Shown in pieces: positions 9,503-20,525 of a stretch of 25,506 bases of DNA. The stretch spans positions 1 to 25,506 of the forward strand of contig ML770015.1 of assembly GCA_009733575.1 (NCBI GenBank), written 5' to 3'. The notes beneath the pieces were generated by a model. It did not search any database. It was not told where the DNA came from and was given only the letters and a program-made list of their open reading frames with translations. This stretch comes from Gymnopus androsaceus JB14. Taxonomy: Eukaryota; Basidiomycota; Agaricomycetes; Agaricales; Omphalotaceae. The position numbers and the translations under genes are program-made. Position 1 is the first letter of the stretch; every line of letters starts with the position of its first letter.

Positions 9503-12117
9503 TTGCTCAATTTAGGAACACAGAAGTCCTCATACCGTCATATTCTCTCTCAGTTGGGAACGGACCTTCGTTGTTGGGAAGGAGAACCAGTCCAGATAGG
9601 TGCTGGATTTCTAAACATGATGGGCATCGATATCTCATTCTCGGAAGAGATTCCTTGCGGTACTCCTGAGCAGTACTACGGGGGGCTGTTTATAGGTAAC
9701 CACAAACCTAACGTAGAGCCCTACATCGCAAGTTGTGATGCAACTTTCGAAATCTTCTCGTACAACTCCCACCAGAACCCGTATTACGGAGGCAGGCGCA
9801 AGCCCGAAGATTATTGGAAACCATTCACGAGCCCAACCTTCACTGATGGGTCGATAGGAAAAACAGATCCTACACTGATGCCACAGTTTTATGACCGCCA
9901 TTTCCCAAGTCTCCCCTTTGTTTGCCTCTTAGAATATGCCGAGAAAGACTTGCTAAAACATCCAGAATACAAAAACCTCTATGAGGTTTGACAATCGGAA
10001 AGTCGTGACCTGCTTACCGACGGTTTCACCCAAAAATGGTACCTTAACGCCCTCATTTTTAGGCGCGGTCAGTTGGAGAAACAATATAATCAAAGCATAT
10101 CTCAGTCAAACAATCCCGTCCTCAAAAGATAGCTGAAGTTTGTGCATTCTTGGGAATCTCTCCTGCCCAGTATTGAGGAGATTTGCGATCTTGGCACGCT
10201 CATGTTGTTTAGCACTTATGTCCCAAAAATGGCAGCTATACAGCGCCGATTCAAAATTGCAGAGTCATGGACTACAATGTCAGATGTCTTGATTCAAAAG
10301 CAGGTGGACACTGGTTGGCATCTCTCAGTTACTCGATGCAAAATGCAGGACGAGCATTTCATGGGCATCTGGGGTAATGGGATGGATCTCCAAATGCTCA
10401 AGTGGTATCTTTACATTGCTCAGGTGCCAGTTTTCTGGCTTCACTGGCAAGTGCCAGACTCCAACGAAGAGCTCCCATCAGACATACCGAAGTTCATGAA
10501 CCTGATTGAAGGTACCGCGATGTCTTCATATCTCGCTGATGCCCAAAATTTGAAAATCATGAACGCTGCTGGTGATTTGGCTTTTTTTCAGACCAAATTT
10601 CTAGATGAATCAATCGTGAAGTGTCGAAACTTGCCGGAAATAAATATAAATACACGGTCTTTCCCATCCCCAGAACCTCCACTCATTGTGTCTGACCCTG
10701 TCCCTGCAACAAACACACCAAAAACTGGGTTAATGGACCTTTCTCGTTACATGAGTGCGCTTGAGCTGGGAGTGAAAAGGATTGTTCTGGAGATTAATGA
10801 TGAGGATGAAGATGACGAGATTGAAATTGTATCTGGCCCTGTCAAGAAGGTATGTAGAATTTTACCCGGCACTGTTGTTCTTTGTTGCTTACTATCTCCA
10901 TCGACCTGAACAGACGCGGAAAGTGGAGGAGGAGGAGGAGGAACGGAAAGCAAAGGAGGAGGAGGAACAGAAAGTGAAGGAGGAGGAAACAGAAGTTCAT
11001 TTCTCGGGATTAGAGCTCGAAGACGCTGTGGATTGCTCTGGGACAGCCCTCATTACCTCTGTCAATGGAGACGCCATCCAGGTTGTTGCAGAACTTGAAG
11101 ATCTCTGCTTGACGCTGCTGGAGACAGTTGAGGATCATGCGTCAGATGGCGCCATGGACCTCACTAGCTTGATCAATGCAGGCATGGATAAGGGCGTTGT
11201 GGGACAGCAGCCAGAGTCAGCCGAGGATCGCATTCTTTCTCAGTCAGATTCTACGGACTGCTCCGAGTCTGGGGCGGATCTCCACCTCAGTCAATGAAGG
11301 CGGCTTTGCGAAACAACAGTCAGTGGACCAAATGGTTTCTCAGTTGAGCAACACCTCCGTATCTCTCACTACCGCGACAGTCGAGAGCGTTACCTTGAAG
11401 CGGCCGGGGGAATCACAGAGCTTTGAAAACCCCAAGCACCCGCGCTTTGACCCTGGCCTGAATCCCAACAATCATCCAAGTCATCCCCCTCTCAAATTCA
11501 CCGTCTCTAAGCATCCCACCGCTTTCTTGGTAGTCAAAGGAAGAAATGAACAGAACATTTTCAGCTTCATCCAATTCGTCGAACAATATACTCCGGTTTC
11601 CAAATTCCGGTGCATACGACTTGTTCACCTACCCAATGCGAAGAACTTTTTTTTTATCAAGACCAGTACCACCGACGATGCGAAAGCGGCGAAAAAATAT
11701 CTTCTTGACCCCTGAAACATACAAAAATGTCAGGTGCAGTATATCCTCGGCCTAGATTGGCATGGACTGTATCCTGACGAGGAAGTAGAGAAATCCGCCT
11801 CAGATGCCAATTGGTGCGTTGTCACCACACAGCCTCCACCTCCTCGCCACCAGACCACACTCAGGCATCGTGCCAGAAGGAAAATCACGGCAAAAAAACA
11901 AGAGTGGGGAGATGATGTGGATAGGGAAGGCGTAAAAAATAATGTCCGCCGCCGTCAGTACCGTCGTCAGCATCAGGAGCAGTCGAATGGCAGGAGCGAT
12001 TACCACAGATCTGGCAAAGAGAAGAAATGGGAGCGAAGAGGGCCGAGTCATGCTGGTGAAGGCTCAAGGGCTCGAGACCCATATGCGATAGGACAAAGTT
12101 TTTGGAATGGACAGTAA
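9503..12117 (+). pseudogene. Unrecognised protein gene with acidic middle and basic C-terminus; one frameshift and one stop
   Basis: I do not recognise the family. The reading is 9503-9985, then 10133-10849, then 10914-11297, then a shift to a second frame running to TGA at 11713-11715 and on in the same frame to TAA at 12115-12117. The proposed intron 9986-10132 is long for this window and contains QLEKQYNQ-like coding potential, so part of it may be exon. Visible features: YDRHFPSLPFVCLLEYAEKD near the start; HSWESLLPSIEEICDLGTL; an aromatic VPVFWLHWQVP; an acidic EINDEDEDDEIEI followed by an E/K-rich coil at 10914-10990; KFRCIRLVHLPNAKNFFF; and YILGLDWHGLYPDEE. The last ~80 residues are Arg/Lys-rich and end GQSFWNGQ. 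The TGA could be a former CGA. A nucleic-acid-binding tail is inference from charge only. The frames either side of the lesions read on smoothly, so decay is recent. Confidence 0.6.
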
Positions 12118-12118
12118 T

Positions 12119-12222
12119 GCAAAATCTAGCATGTATTATTTTTTGAAAACTTGTTAGAATACTTATTATTAGTTATAAAGTCCAATATGTGTGGCCCCAC
12201 ATATGGGTGGGCAAAAACTCAC

Positions 12223-12258
<36 letters not shown>

Positions 12259-12540
12259 TAAACAGGACCGGAATGTCAGGACTCAAGTCCAGGGATGGGA
12301 GGGTGTGGAGATAAGAGAAATATTGTCTACGCAGACGAGCAACAAGTCTGAAAGGAGATGGATAAGCGCTTATCGGCAAGATGGCGACTCGCATGCATCC
12401 TTATCTTATCCTTTGATGAGCCACCCTTGGTGGCTCAGTAACTTGACCTTGACTTGACCACAGTCCTTTGTTTCTTCCATCATGTAATCCCTCTGTCTCT
12501 CTCTAAATCTCTCCTTATTGTCTTTTTGTGCCATGCCGAT
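12119..12540. other. Non-coding spacer with (CA)n microsatellite and two palindromes
   Basis: An uninterrupted CA repeat of about 15 units lies at 12226-12255. A perfect palindrome GATAAGCGCTTATC is at 12361-12374. A perfect 9 bp stem with a 3 nt loop, TGAGCCACC-CTT-GGTGGCTCA, lies at 12417-12437. The small open frames here arise from the microsatellite. No gene is seen. Confidence 0.7.
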
Positions 12541-13058
12541 TTCAGGCTGTACTCAGCCGAATCTTTTCGTTTTCGACACAACTTGCAGGCTGTATTCAGC
12601 CACTATCAGCAAATTTATTCTATCTACAATGCCTTCGGATGCTCTACACATTTGCTTTAATGGCTTTCTTTCCATTGACTATTGACTCCCATCTCATTCA
12701 GGCTGTACTCAGCCGAACCCCAAATCCAACTTTGACACAACTTGCAGGCTGTATTCAGCCACTATCAGCAAATTTATTCTATCTATCTACGATGCCTTTG
12801 GATGCTCTACGCATTTGCTTTAATGGCTTTCTTTCCATTGACCATCAACTCCAATCTCATTCAGGCTGTACTCAGCCGAATTCCCAAGTCTTTTCTGTTT
12901 TGAAACAACTTGCAGGCTGTATTCAGCCGCTATCAGCAAATTTATTCTATCTATCTACGATGCCTTCGGATGCTCTATGCATTTGCTTTAATGGATTTCT
13001 TTCCGTTGACTATCGACTCCAATCTCATTCAGGCTGTACTCAGCCGAATCCCAAATCC
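12541..13058 (+). repeat. Tandem 156-168 bp repeat with paired hairpins (cluster III)
   Basis: Three full units and one partial start at 12541, 12697, 12860 and 13028. Each unit opens with TTCAGGCTGTACTCAGCCGA; 43-50 nt later comes CTTGCAGGCTGTATTCAGCC, followed by a block containing AGCAAATTTATTCTAT, GATGC and ATTTGCTTTAATGG. Motif pairs are 12545-12558 with 12588-12601, 12701-12714 with 12747-12760, and 12864-12877 with 12914-12927; the last single is 13032-13045. The motifs are better conserved than the unit around them. Open frames crossing the array look like by-products of the repeat. Confidence 0.88.
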
Positions 13059-13649
13059 AACTTCGTCTCAACTTGCTGTTTTCACCTGCAGTAAATTCAG
13101 CCTTCAATCTAGCGATACAACGATTGCCCAGTTGAAGCCCGTTCTGATATCTATACTACTCGGCAAACATCTCCAATGGTGTTGAACTCATGTATCACCA
13201 CTGTCAATCACAAAATTACAGCTCGCTGTATCCATCTTGTCTATTCAAGTGTCTTATTTGAGAGTCTCACTTGCACGGTTCAGCAAATCCATCTTCCCGT
13301 TCAAGTGGATCCGTCGAGTGTTCTTGCAGGCTGCACTCAGTTGTTTGAAATCATTCTATATGCATCCTCTTCGCATGGTATGCTTCAGGACCTCCCTGGA
13401 TTTCTATTCTGGTGTGTTTCTCGATCCATGTCATTGGATCACATCATTTTAACCATGCCTTTCCTTTCGTTTAGCTGCCCATATTCCTGGAGATGGTACA
13501 ACACTGTGAGCTGTACCGTGATCTTACAGTAGGGCGTATGAAGTCGCTTCTCGTTGTGATACTGGGGTAAGCCTTATCCAATTAACTGATGGCTCTTCCT
13601 TACCACTACTTTATCTAGGGTGAGATTGGACACGACCCACCGTCCAGCT
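13059..13649 (+). other. Spacer upstream of the synthase pseudogene with a stray synthase fragment and a paralogous block
   Basis: No whole gene is supported. About 13199-13240 repeats, with few changes, the synthase pseudogene sequence at about 16094-16135 (both contain ACAGCTCGCTGTATCCATCT). A degenerate hairpin motif is at 13329-13342 (GGCTGCACTCAGTT). The stretch about 13246-13600 is paralogous to about 24360-24800: shared landmarks are a CTTATTT block, a TTCAGGAC block, GTCATTGGAT, CTTTCGTTTAGCT and GGGTAAGCCTTATCC. The last of these looks like a splice donor region, so both copies may be remains of one coding gene I cannot name. Confidence 0.55.
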
Positions 13650-16600
13650 GACCATTTGCTCATGCTTATTGGCATTAATGTGCTTGTGCTGTCTGGGATG
13701 GTGCCGACAAACATCTTCGCATGGTATACAGATTCTCCATCCTCGAAATTGTCAAGGACAACCCGAAGGACAAGACTGTCCATTTCGGTGGTATCAAAGG
13801 GCAAGCCATCCGCCAATGTTACATGGATATGTCTTACGATACTATGGATAAGGATGGGCACATCAAAACCCCCCCTCTTTGTTGACATTCGTACTCCCAA
13901 GTACACCTTCAGCCACCCTAATGGTCTGCTCTTTGCCATGCAATTTGCTCAGATTGCACTCGTTGTTACCGAGAAGGCGGTGTTCGAAGACATGCGCGCC
14001 AAAGGGTTTGTCCAGACCGACTGTGCATTTGCCGGTCACTCCCTCGGTGAATATTCTGCTTTGGTGTCTACCGCCAATGTTCTTGCCATCTCTGCTCTTG
14101 TTGATATTGTCTTTTATTGTGAAATTATGATGCAGCGTGCTGTCAAACGTGATTCCAAAAACCATTCCAACTACGCTATGTGCGCTGTCAATCCGAGCCG
14201 TATTTCCAAGAGCTTTAGTGATGCTGCTTTGTGGGAAGTGGTTGAATCCATTTCTCAGCTCACTGGCACTCTTCTGGAGATTTTAAACTACAATGTTGAG
14301 GTATGTGGTCTAATCTACTTTTCTGTTGCTTTTTTCTTACTTATTCTTATTATAGGGACAACAATATGTATGCGCCGGAGAGCTGGTTGCACTGCAGACT
14401 ATGGCAAATGTCCTGAATTACCTTAAGGTCAAGAAGATAGATATCGCGAAGGTATGTAATATCAACGCATTGCACTACGTTCGATTCACAGCTGAATTCT
14501 TTTAGTTGACTGAGACCTTGTCCATTGAGAAAGTCAAGGAAATGCTTGGAGACATTGTCCAAGAGTGTCACGGTCATTCCTCTTCCTGGAATCGACGTAC
14601 CTTTCCACTCAAGGTATCTTTGAGCCGGTGTTATGCCCTTCCGAACCTGTAAGCTCTTTATATTTGCTGGTCATCAAATTACTAACTTCTGTATGATAGA
14701 TCTCTCCAAGAAGATTGACCCCACGCATTTGAATCCCGATTTACTCATCGGGAACTACATCCCCAATCTGATCGCCAAACCCTTTGACGTCTCGCAAGAG
14801 TACGCTCAAATTATTTACAATCAAACTTCTTCTCCTCGTCTTGGCAAAGTCCTGAGGAAGTGGGATGAGGATAAGTGGGGGTCAGCTGTGAAACGCCAGC
14901 AGCTGGTTTACATCATCCTTGTTGAGCTATTGGCTTATCAGTTTGTGTCACCCGTCCGCTAGATTCAAATGCAGGATCTCCTCTTTGCACAATTCCACTT
15001 TGAACAGCTCATCAAACTCGGTCCTTCTCTGACTCTCACTGGCATGGCAACTCATATGCTCAAGGCCAAGTACGAGATGCAGGACGGCTGTGTTTCTCTT
15101 ACCCGGGAAATCCTCTGCCACGCTAAACATTCAAAGGAGATTTATTACTTGTTTGAGGATGACGCAAGTGCAGCCAGCGAGCCAGAAGTCGAAGCGCCTG
15201 CTGCTGCTTCTGCCCCTGTTGCATCCACGCCTGCTCCTGTTGCCGTCACCGCTCCCGTTGGCGCATCCGGTCTAGCTGCTAGCATTGAAGACGTCCCTAT
15301 CAAGTCTTCCAACATACTCATTGCCATTGTCTCGCAGAAGCTGAAGAAGCCAGTCAGCGAGATTTCCATGTCAAAATCTATCAAGGATCTCATTGGCGGA
15401 AAGTCTACCCTTCAGAACGAGATCTTGGGCAATCTACAGCAGGAGTTTTCCTCTGCTCCTGAGAAGGGAGAGGAGCTGCCTCTTGAGGAACTCGGACCAG
15501 CATTGGGTAGTGGCCACAGCGGAGCTTTAGGCAAGTACACCACCGGCCTTATTTCACGTTTGATTGGTGGTAAGCTCCCTGGTGGTTTCAATTCATCGGC
15601 TGTAAAGGCACATCTTTTGAAATCATGAGTTTGGGCCCTCTACGGGCTGACGGCGTTCTTCTTCTTGGTACCACCATGGAGCCCACTAAGCGGTTGGGTT
15701 CGGAAGCTGAGGCGAAAGCTTGGCTCAATGGGGTTACCACAGTGTATGCTCAACGTTCAGGTATCTCTTTGGCAGCCCCTGGAGCTGCAGGTGGTGGAGG
15801 TGGCGGTGTAGGCGGGGTGCTGTTATCAACAGCGAAGAATTCACCAAGTTCCAGGCTGAGCAGGAGCGTTTCACCATGCACTACTTCAAACGAGACTCTT
15901 GTTCAGGTGAAATTGCATTTGATGCTGAGAAAGCCAACTCGGCAGCTCTCCAGGCCAAGTTGGATAGCATTGCGAAGGAACACGGGAACCTCTAGCCTGT
16001 TTTCGATCCTTTGAAAGCTTGCTACTTTGACTCGTCTTGGAACTGGGTCCGTCAGGACGCCCTGATAATGTACTAGGATATATTCTTTGGACGACTGTCA
16101 ATTGCGAAATCACAGCTCGCTGTATCCATCTTCTCAACCGTGCTGACCCTGAGATGTTGGTGTACATGCAGTACACTGTGATCCGAGCAAGGGAGAAACC
16201 TACAAGCTCACCAAATAGTTTGGTCAACAACTCATCGACAACACTCGTCAAGTTATCGGGCAACCACCCGTTTATAAAGATGGTATGTTTTTTTTCATAA
16301 CAGTTATCTTTACTTTACTTATACTATACCATTCTAGTCACTTTCCCAGCTGCTCCGCATACAGAGGTCACAAGGGTGAAATTGTTTATACAGAGGTCTT
16401 GCATGAGAACATTCGCAAATTGGAGGCCTACATGGAAGAAATGGCTCGAAGTGATATGGTCTCGGGTGCCGTCAATATCCAGAGGACAATGTGATGAAGC
16501 TCTGGACAATCGTCAAGTCCCAGTCAGAGATCAGCGATGACCAGAAAAACCGCATCAAGGCTCTTTATGAAGGTGTTGTTCGCTCGCTGAGAACGAAAGG

Positions 16601-18086
16601 TGCTGAACCTTGCCCTCGCACTCCTTGAAGCCGAAGGTCCTCATCACAGTTCCTCCAACCTCAGGTATCTGGTATTGCCACTGTATCTGCCAATAAAGTC
16701 CCTCTTCTGCATCTGAAGAGAAAGGTTGGGACCAACTGGGAGTACAGCAGCAACCTTACCAGTGTCTACCTTAACATCCTCCACAAGATTGCCACCGCCG
16801 GAACAACTTTCAAGGTTAAGAATGCCTTGCTCACCGGAGTTGGTAAAGGCTCAATTTGCGTTGAAGTGGTCAAGGGCTTGTTTTCTGGTGGTGCGCACAT
16901 TGTCATCACCACATCCCGCCACAACCGCTCAACAGTTGAATATTACCAGTCTATATTCCAGACATTTGGAAGTCGCGGATCTGCTCTTACCGTTGTACCT
17001 TTCAACCAAGACTCGAAGCAGGACGTGGAAGCTCTTGTTAACTACATTTGGAATGGATCTCAACTTCATTCTTCCCTTTGCTGGAATTCCTGAGAATGGC
17101 CGTGAGATTGATGGTATCGACAACAAGTCCGAGTTGGCTCACTGCATCATGTTGACCAACTTGTTGCGTATTCTGGGAGCAGTCAAGGGAAAGCAAGCCA
17201 GCCGACAATTCCTCACTTGTCCGACGCAGGTCATCCTTCCATTATCCCCCAACCACGGTTTGTTTGGTAATGACAGCTTGTACTCTGACTCAAAGATTTC
17301 TTTGGAAACGCTCTTCCAGCGTTGGACTTCAGAAAGCTGGGGTGAATATCTCAGTCTCACTGGGGCTGTTATTGGGTATGTTGCAACTTTTATCGAGCCT
17401 CGGTCATTTCCAACTTTCTTTTACTAGGTGGACTCGTGGTACAACGCTTATGGGGCTGACGAACATCATTGCTCACAAGCTCAAAAGCTATGGCATCCGC
17501 ACGTTCTCTGCGAAGGAGATGGCTTTCAATATCCTTGGTCTTATGCACCCGCTTCTTTTCAGTATCACTCAAGATGAACCGATCTGGGCTGATCTCAATG
17601 GTGGGATGGACCGACTCCCTGACCTGGCAGAGATCACTACTCGTATTCAAAGCTCTCTGATGAAGGAGAGTGACCTCCGTCGCGCTATTGCTCATGACAA
17701 CGCCACTGACTACAAGATTCTCAACGGAGTTGACGCAGAATGTTTGATCCAGACTGTCGACGTTCTCCCTCATGCTAATTTCCGCTTCAAGTTTCCTGAT
17801 CTTGAGACTCAGGAAACTCTCATCAATGTCACCAAGCTTTGTGATCTGATTGATTTAGAGAAAGTCATGGTCGTCACAGGCTCTGGTGAAGCTGGGCCAT
17901 GGGGTAATTCACGTACTCGCTGGGAGATGGAGGCTTGAGGCTCGTTCACCATCCATCGAAGGTGCTATTGAAATGGCTTGGATGATGGGGTACATCAAGC
18001 ACTTTGATGGTCGTCTGAAAGATGGTTCATTATCTATTTTCATAGTGCCAATGCTTTACAGTCTCTCAAAATTGCTTGTGACACTT
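13650..18086 (+). pseudogene. Fatty acid synthase pseudogene, 5' portion: MPT, ACP, KR and start of KS
   Basis: Broken copy of fungal cytosolic type I fatty acid synthase. Order seen: malonyl/palmitoyl transferase from about 13682 (GHSLGEY nucleophile elbow at about 14035-14055), reading on into what is the N-terminus of yeast Fas2 (ILVELLAYQF); then acyl carrier protein with the phosphopantetheine Ser in GGKSTLQNEI at about 15395; then structural helices, ketoreductase (LTGVGKGSI at about 16827) and the segment GYIKHFDGRLKDG. Five introns are retained: 14301-14355, 14452-14505, 14649-14699, 16283-16337 and 17376-17427. Lesions: a frameshift in the C run at 13869-13875; about 20 codons lost near 14563; Trp stops at 14621 and 14960; a shift near 15625; a shift near 15820; Gln stop at 16216; a shift near 16490; a deletion near 17048; TGA at 17936; and loss of about 200 residues near 18030. 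The upstream AT, ER and DH domains are absent. The MPT Arg that should hold the malonyl carboxylate reads Cys (14118-14120). Confidence 0.93.
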
Positions 18087-18612
18087 CAGGCTGCATTAAA
18101 ATCTAACAAGTTAGATAGTCCAAAGTGTAACAATCCAGTATCTAATAAGATGTAAATCCTATGGAAATCCAAGGCCATGGATTCCAGGCCTAACCATGGA
18201 TTCCAGGGCTCAACATGGATTCCATGGGGCCAGGACCTCTGGCACTCCTTACCAATGGATTCCAGTGCCACTATTGTGTAGCTTGACAGTGGATTCCAAG
18301 GACCTATGTATACATATGTAGGACTATGTTTGATGGTTGTAGGGGAGCATGTGTGACATGTGTGAGGAAAAATTAAAGTTGGTTATCTGATTCTGTAACA
18401 CCTTTAAAATCATGAAAAATACAGACAGTTATAAGGGAAAAGGTGTGACATGTGTGACATATGTGACAAAAAAAATAAACTTGGTCATCTGATCCTATAA
18501 TTACTGAAAAAATCATAAAAAATATCGAAAATATTTAGGAAGCAATGTTGCATCCAGTGTATGGAAGGTATTACAATGAAGAGAATCTATATTCTACAAA
18601 TTATTATACAGT

Positions 18613-18948
18613 ATGGAATCCATACACTACAACATGGAATCCATACACTACAACATGGAATCCATATACTACAGTATGGAATCCATACACTACAATATGG
18701 AATCCATATACTACATTATGGAATCCATAGATTACAACATGGAATCCATATACTACATTATGGAATCCATACACTACAACATGGAATCCATACACTACAA
18801 CATGGAATCCATATACTACATTATGGAATCCATATACTACAACAAGGAATCCATATACTACAACATGGAATCCATATACTACAACATGGAATCCATATAC
18901 TACAACATGGAATCCATATACTACAAATCATTATACAATATGGAGTCC
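18613..18948 (+). repeat. Left-arm tandem array, 16 units of 21 bp
   Basis: Sixteen units of CATGGAATCCATAYACTACAA-like sequence (21 bp with small variation). Each holds the palindrome ATGGAATCCAT. Because 21 is a multiple of three, the array is open in several frames and gives seven-residue peptide repeats; these are not credible proteins. Five further irregularly spaced TGGATTCCA sites lie outside it, between about 18178 and 18298. Confidence 0.9.
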
Positions 18949-19093
18949 ATTGGGGCAGCAAGGGCCCCCATAACATTTTTGACATTTTTAATGATTTTAG
19001 AGGCCCCCTTTATAAGTGGGCCTAGTACTTGTACTTATTAGTACATTAGAAGTACCTATGACTTGGACTTGTACTGAGATTAGTACTAAGAAG

Positions 19094-19697
19094 GGATAAT
19101 TCTATTGAACAACCCCGCTGGCGTTAGACAACCTCAAATAACCCTTACTAATTTCTGTCACGCCGGCTGTCCTCTGAACGCATGTGTTCATCGGGACTCG
19201 GCATCATTTCTTCCATGTTAATACCCTCTGTCCAAAGCTCCAGTCTACTCAACTCAAGTCTCATTCCACTTGAAGCAAAGATTTTTAGGGTTCGACGCGT
19301 CAGGTGCATGTGACCGACACATCGTATTTGAGTTGCGCTAGTATGTTATTTTACCACCGATACACAGACTCGCGACTTGAATGCATGCATCCCTCATATC
19401 CAAAATTCAATCATGCTACCAGTGACGACGCAAATAGTATAACCTACAAAGTACCTACTACATGAATAGGTTGTGGATATCCGGTATATGTTTACTCAAA
19501 GGCGCCACAGCATGATATAGCTACAGCTGCATCAAAGCAACTAGTAAGCAAGTGCTTGTATAAGAGTAAAGTACAAGCGGAAACGCTTGTATCGCTACCT
19601 TAGTGTGACCCGCTGGGACTCCGGTGTGACGTCCGGAGTCTTGAGGGTTGTTACTTGCGAACAACCCCTCCAACAGGGTTGTTCGGAAGAATAATCC
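19094..19697. mobile_element. 604 bp nested element with perfect 9 bp target duplication
   Basis: The flanks are identical 9-mers ACTAAGAAG at 19085-19093 and 19698-19706. The ends are imperfect inverted repeats of about 30 bp: GGATAATTCTATTGAACAAC on the left, and GGATTATTCTTCCGAACAAC when the right end is read on the minus strand. No significant coding frame. A 9 bp duplication is typical of Mutator-like elements, so a non-autonomous MULE is the best guess, not proven. It interrupts only the left arm of the larger element, so it is the younger insertion. Confidence 0.85.
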
Positions 19698-19706
19698 ACT
19701 AAGAAG

Positions 19707-20525
19707 TATCAATAAGTCAGACTAGTACTTTCAGTCATGCGTCACTTAGGCTCAAAATGAACAGTTCACGGGAGGGCATATAAGTACTAGTCTGATGCAT
19801 TGATAGTTCTAATGTACTAATGTACTAATAGAAGTACTAGTCTAACTTATCAGTAGCTACTGTAGTACTCTAGAAGTATTGATAAGTCGGACTAGTACTT
19901 GTATTAGTACATTAGAACTATCAATGTGCCAGACTAGTACTTATATGTCTACTATAGAAGTATCAATACTAGTATAGTACTAGTAGTTCCACTGTAGTAC
20001 AGATATAAGTACTAGTCTGACTTATTGATACTTTTATTGAACTGATCTAAGTACTAATACAAGTACTAGTCTGACTTATCAATACTTCTATACAGTAGCT
20101 ACTGATAAGTCGGACTACTAATTGTATTAGTACATTAGAACTACCAATGCATCAGACTAGTACTTGTGTACTAGTACTTATAATAGTACTATAGAAGTAT
20201 CAATACTAGTATAGTATTAGTAGTTCCACTGTAGTAGAGATATAAGTACTATTCTGACTTATTGATACTTCTATAGTAGACATATAAGTACTAGTCTAAT
20301 GCATTGATAGTTCTAATGTACTAATACAAGTACTAGTCCGACTTATCAGTAGTACTATAGAAGTATTGATAAGTCAGACTAGTACTTATATCTCTAGTAC
20401 ATTAGAATAGTACTTTAGAACTATCAATTTGCCAGACTAGTACTTGTGTACTAGTACTTATGATAGTACTATAGGAATATCAATACTCGTATAGTATTAG
20501 TAGTTCCACTGTAGTAGAGATTCTC
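19707..20525. repeat. Left-arm AGTACTAGTC-rich repeats in both orientations
   Basis: Short blocks such as AGTACTAGTCTGACTTAT, TCAATACTTCTATAG and ACATTAGAACTATCAAT recur many times, directly and inverted. A block starting TAGTAGTTCCACTGTAGTA recurs at about 19988, 20218 and 20499, so the region also contains 230-280 bp direct duplications. The right arm has one short counterpart (about 21228-21430). No gene. Confidence 0.75.

Noticed and set aside
12528..13185. Open frames through the tandem array reading QAVLSR / GCTQP repeats as a protein
   Set aside because: Same peptides arise wherever the hairpin occurs, in different frames and contexts; no conserved start or splice pattern.
18613..19041. 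Long open frames with seven-residue repeats (MESIHYN, WNPYTTT types) on the left arm, and mirrored ones at 21429-21777
   Set aside because: The 21 bp repeat is a multiple of three and lacks stops in several frames and both strands; no start context, splicing or composition supports a protein.
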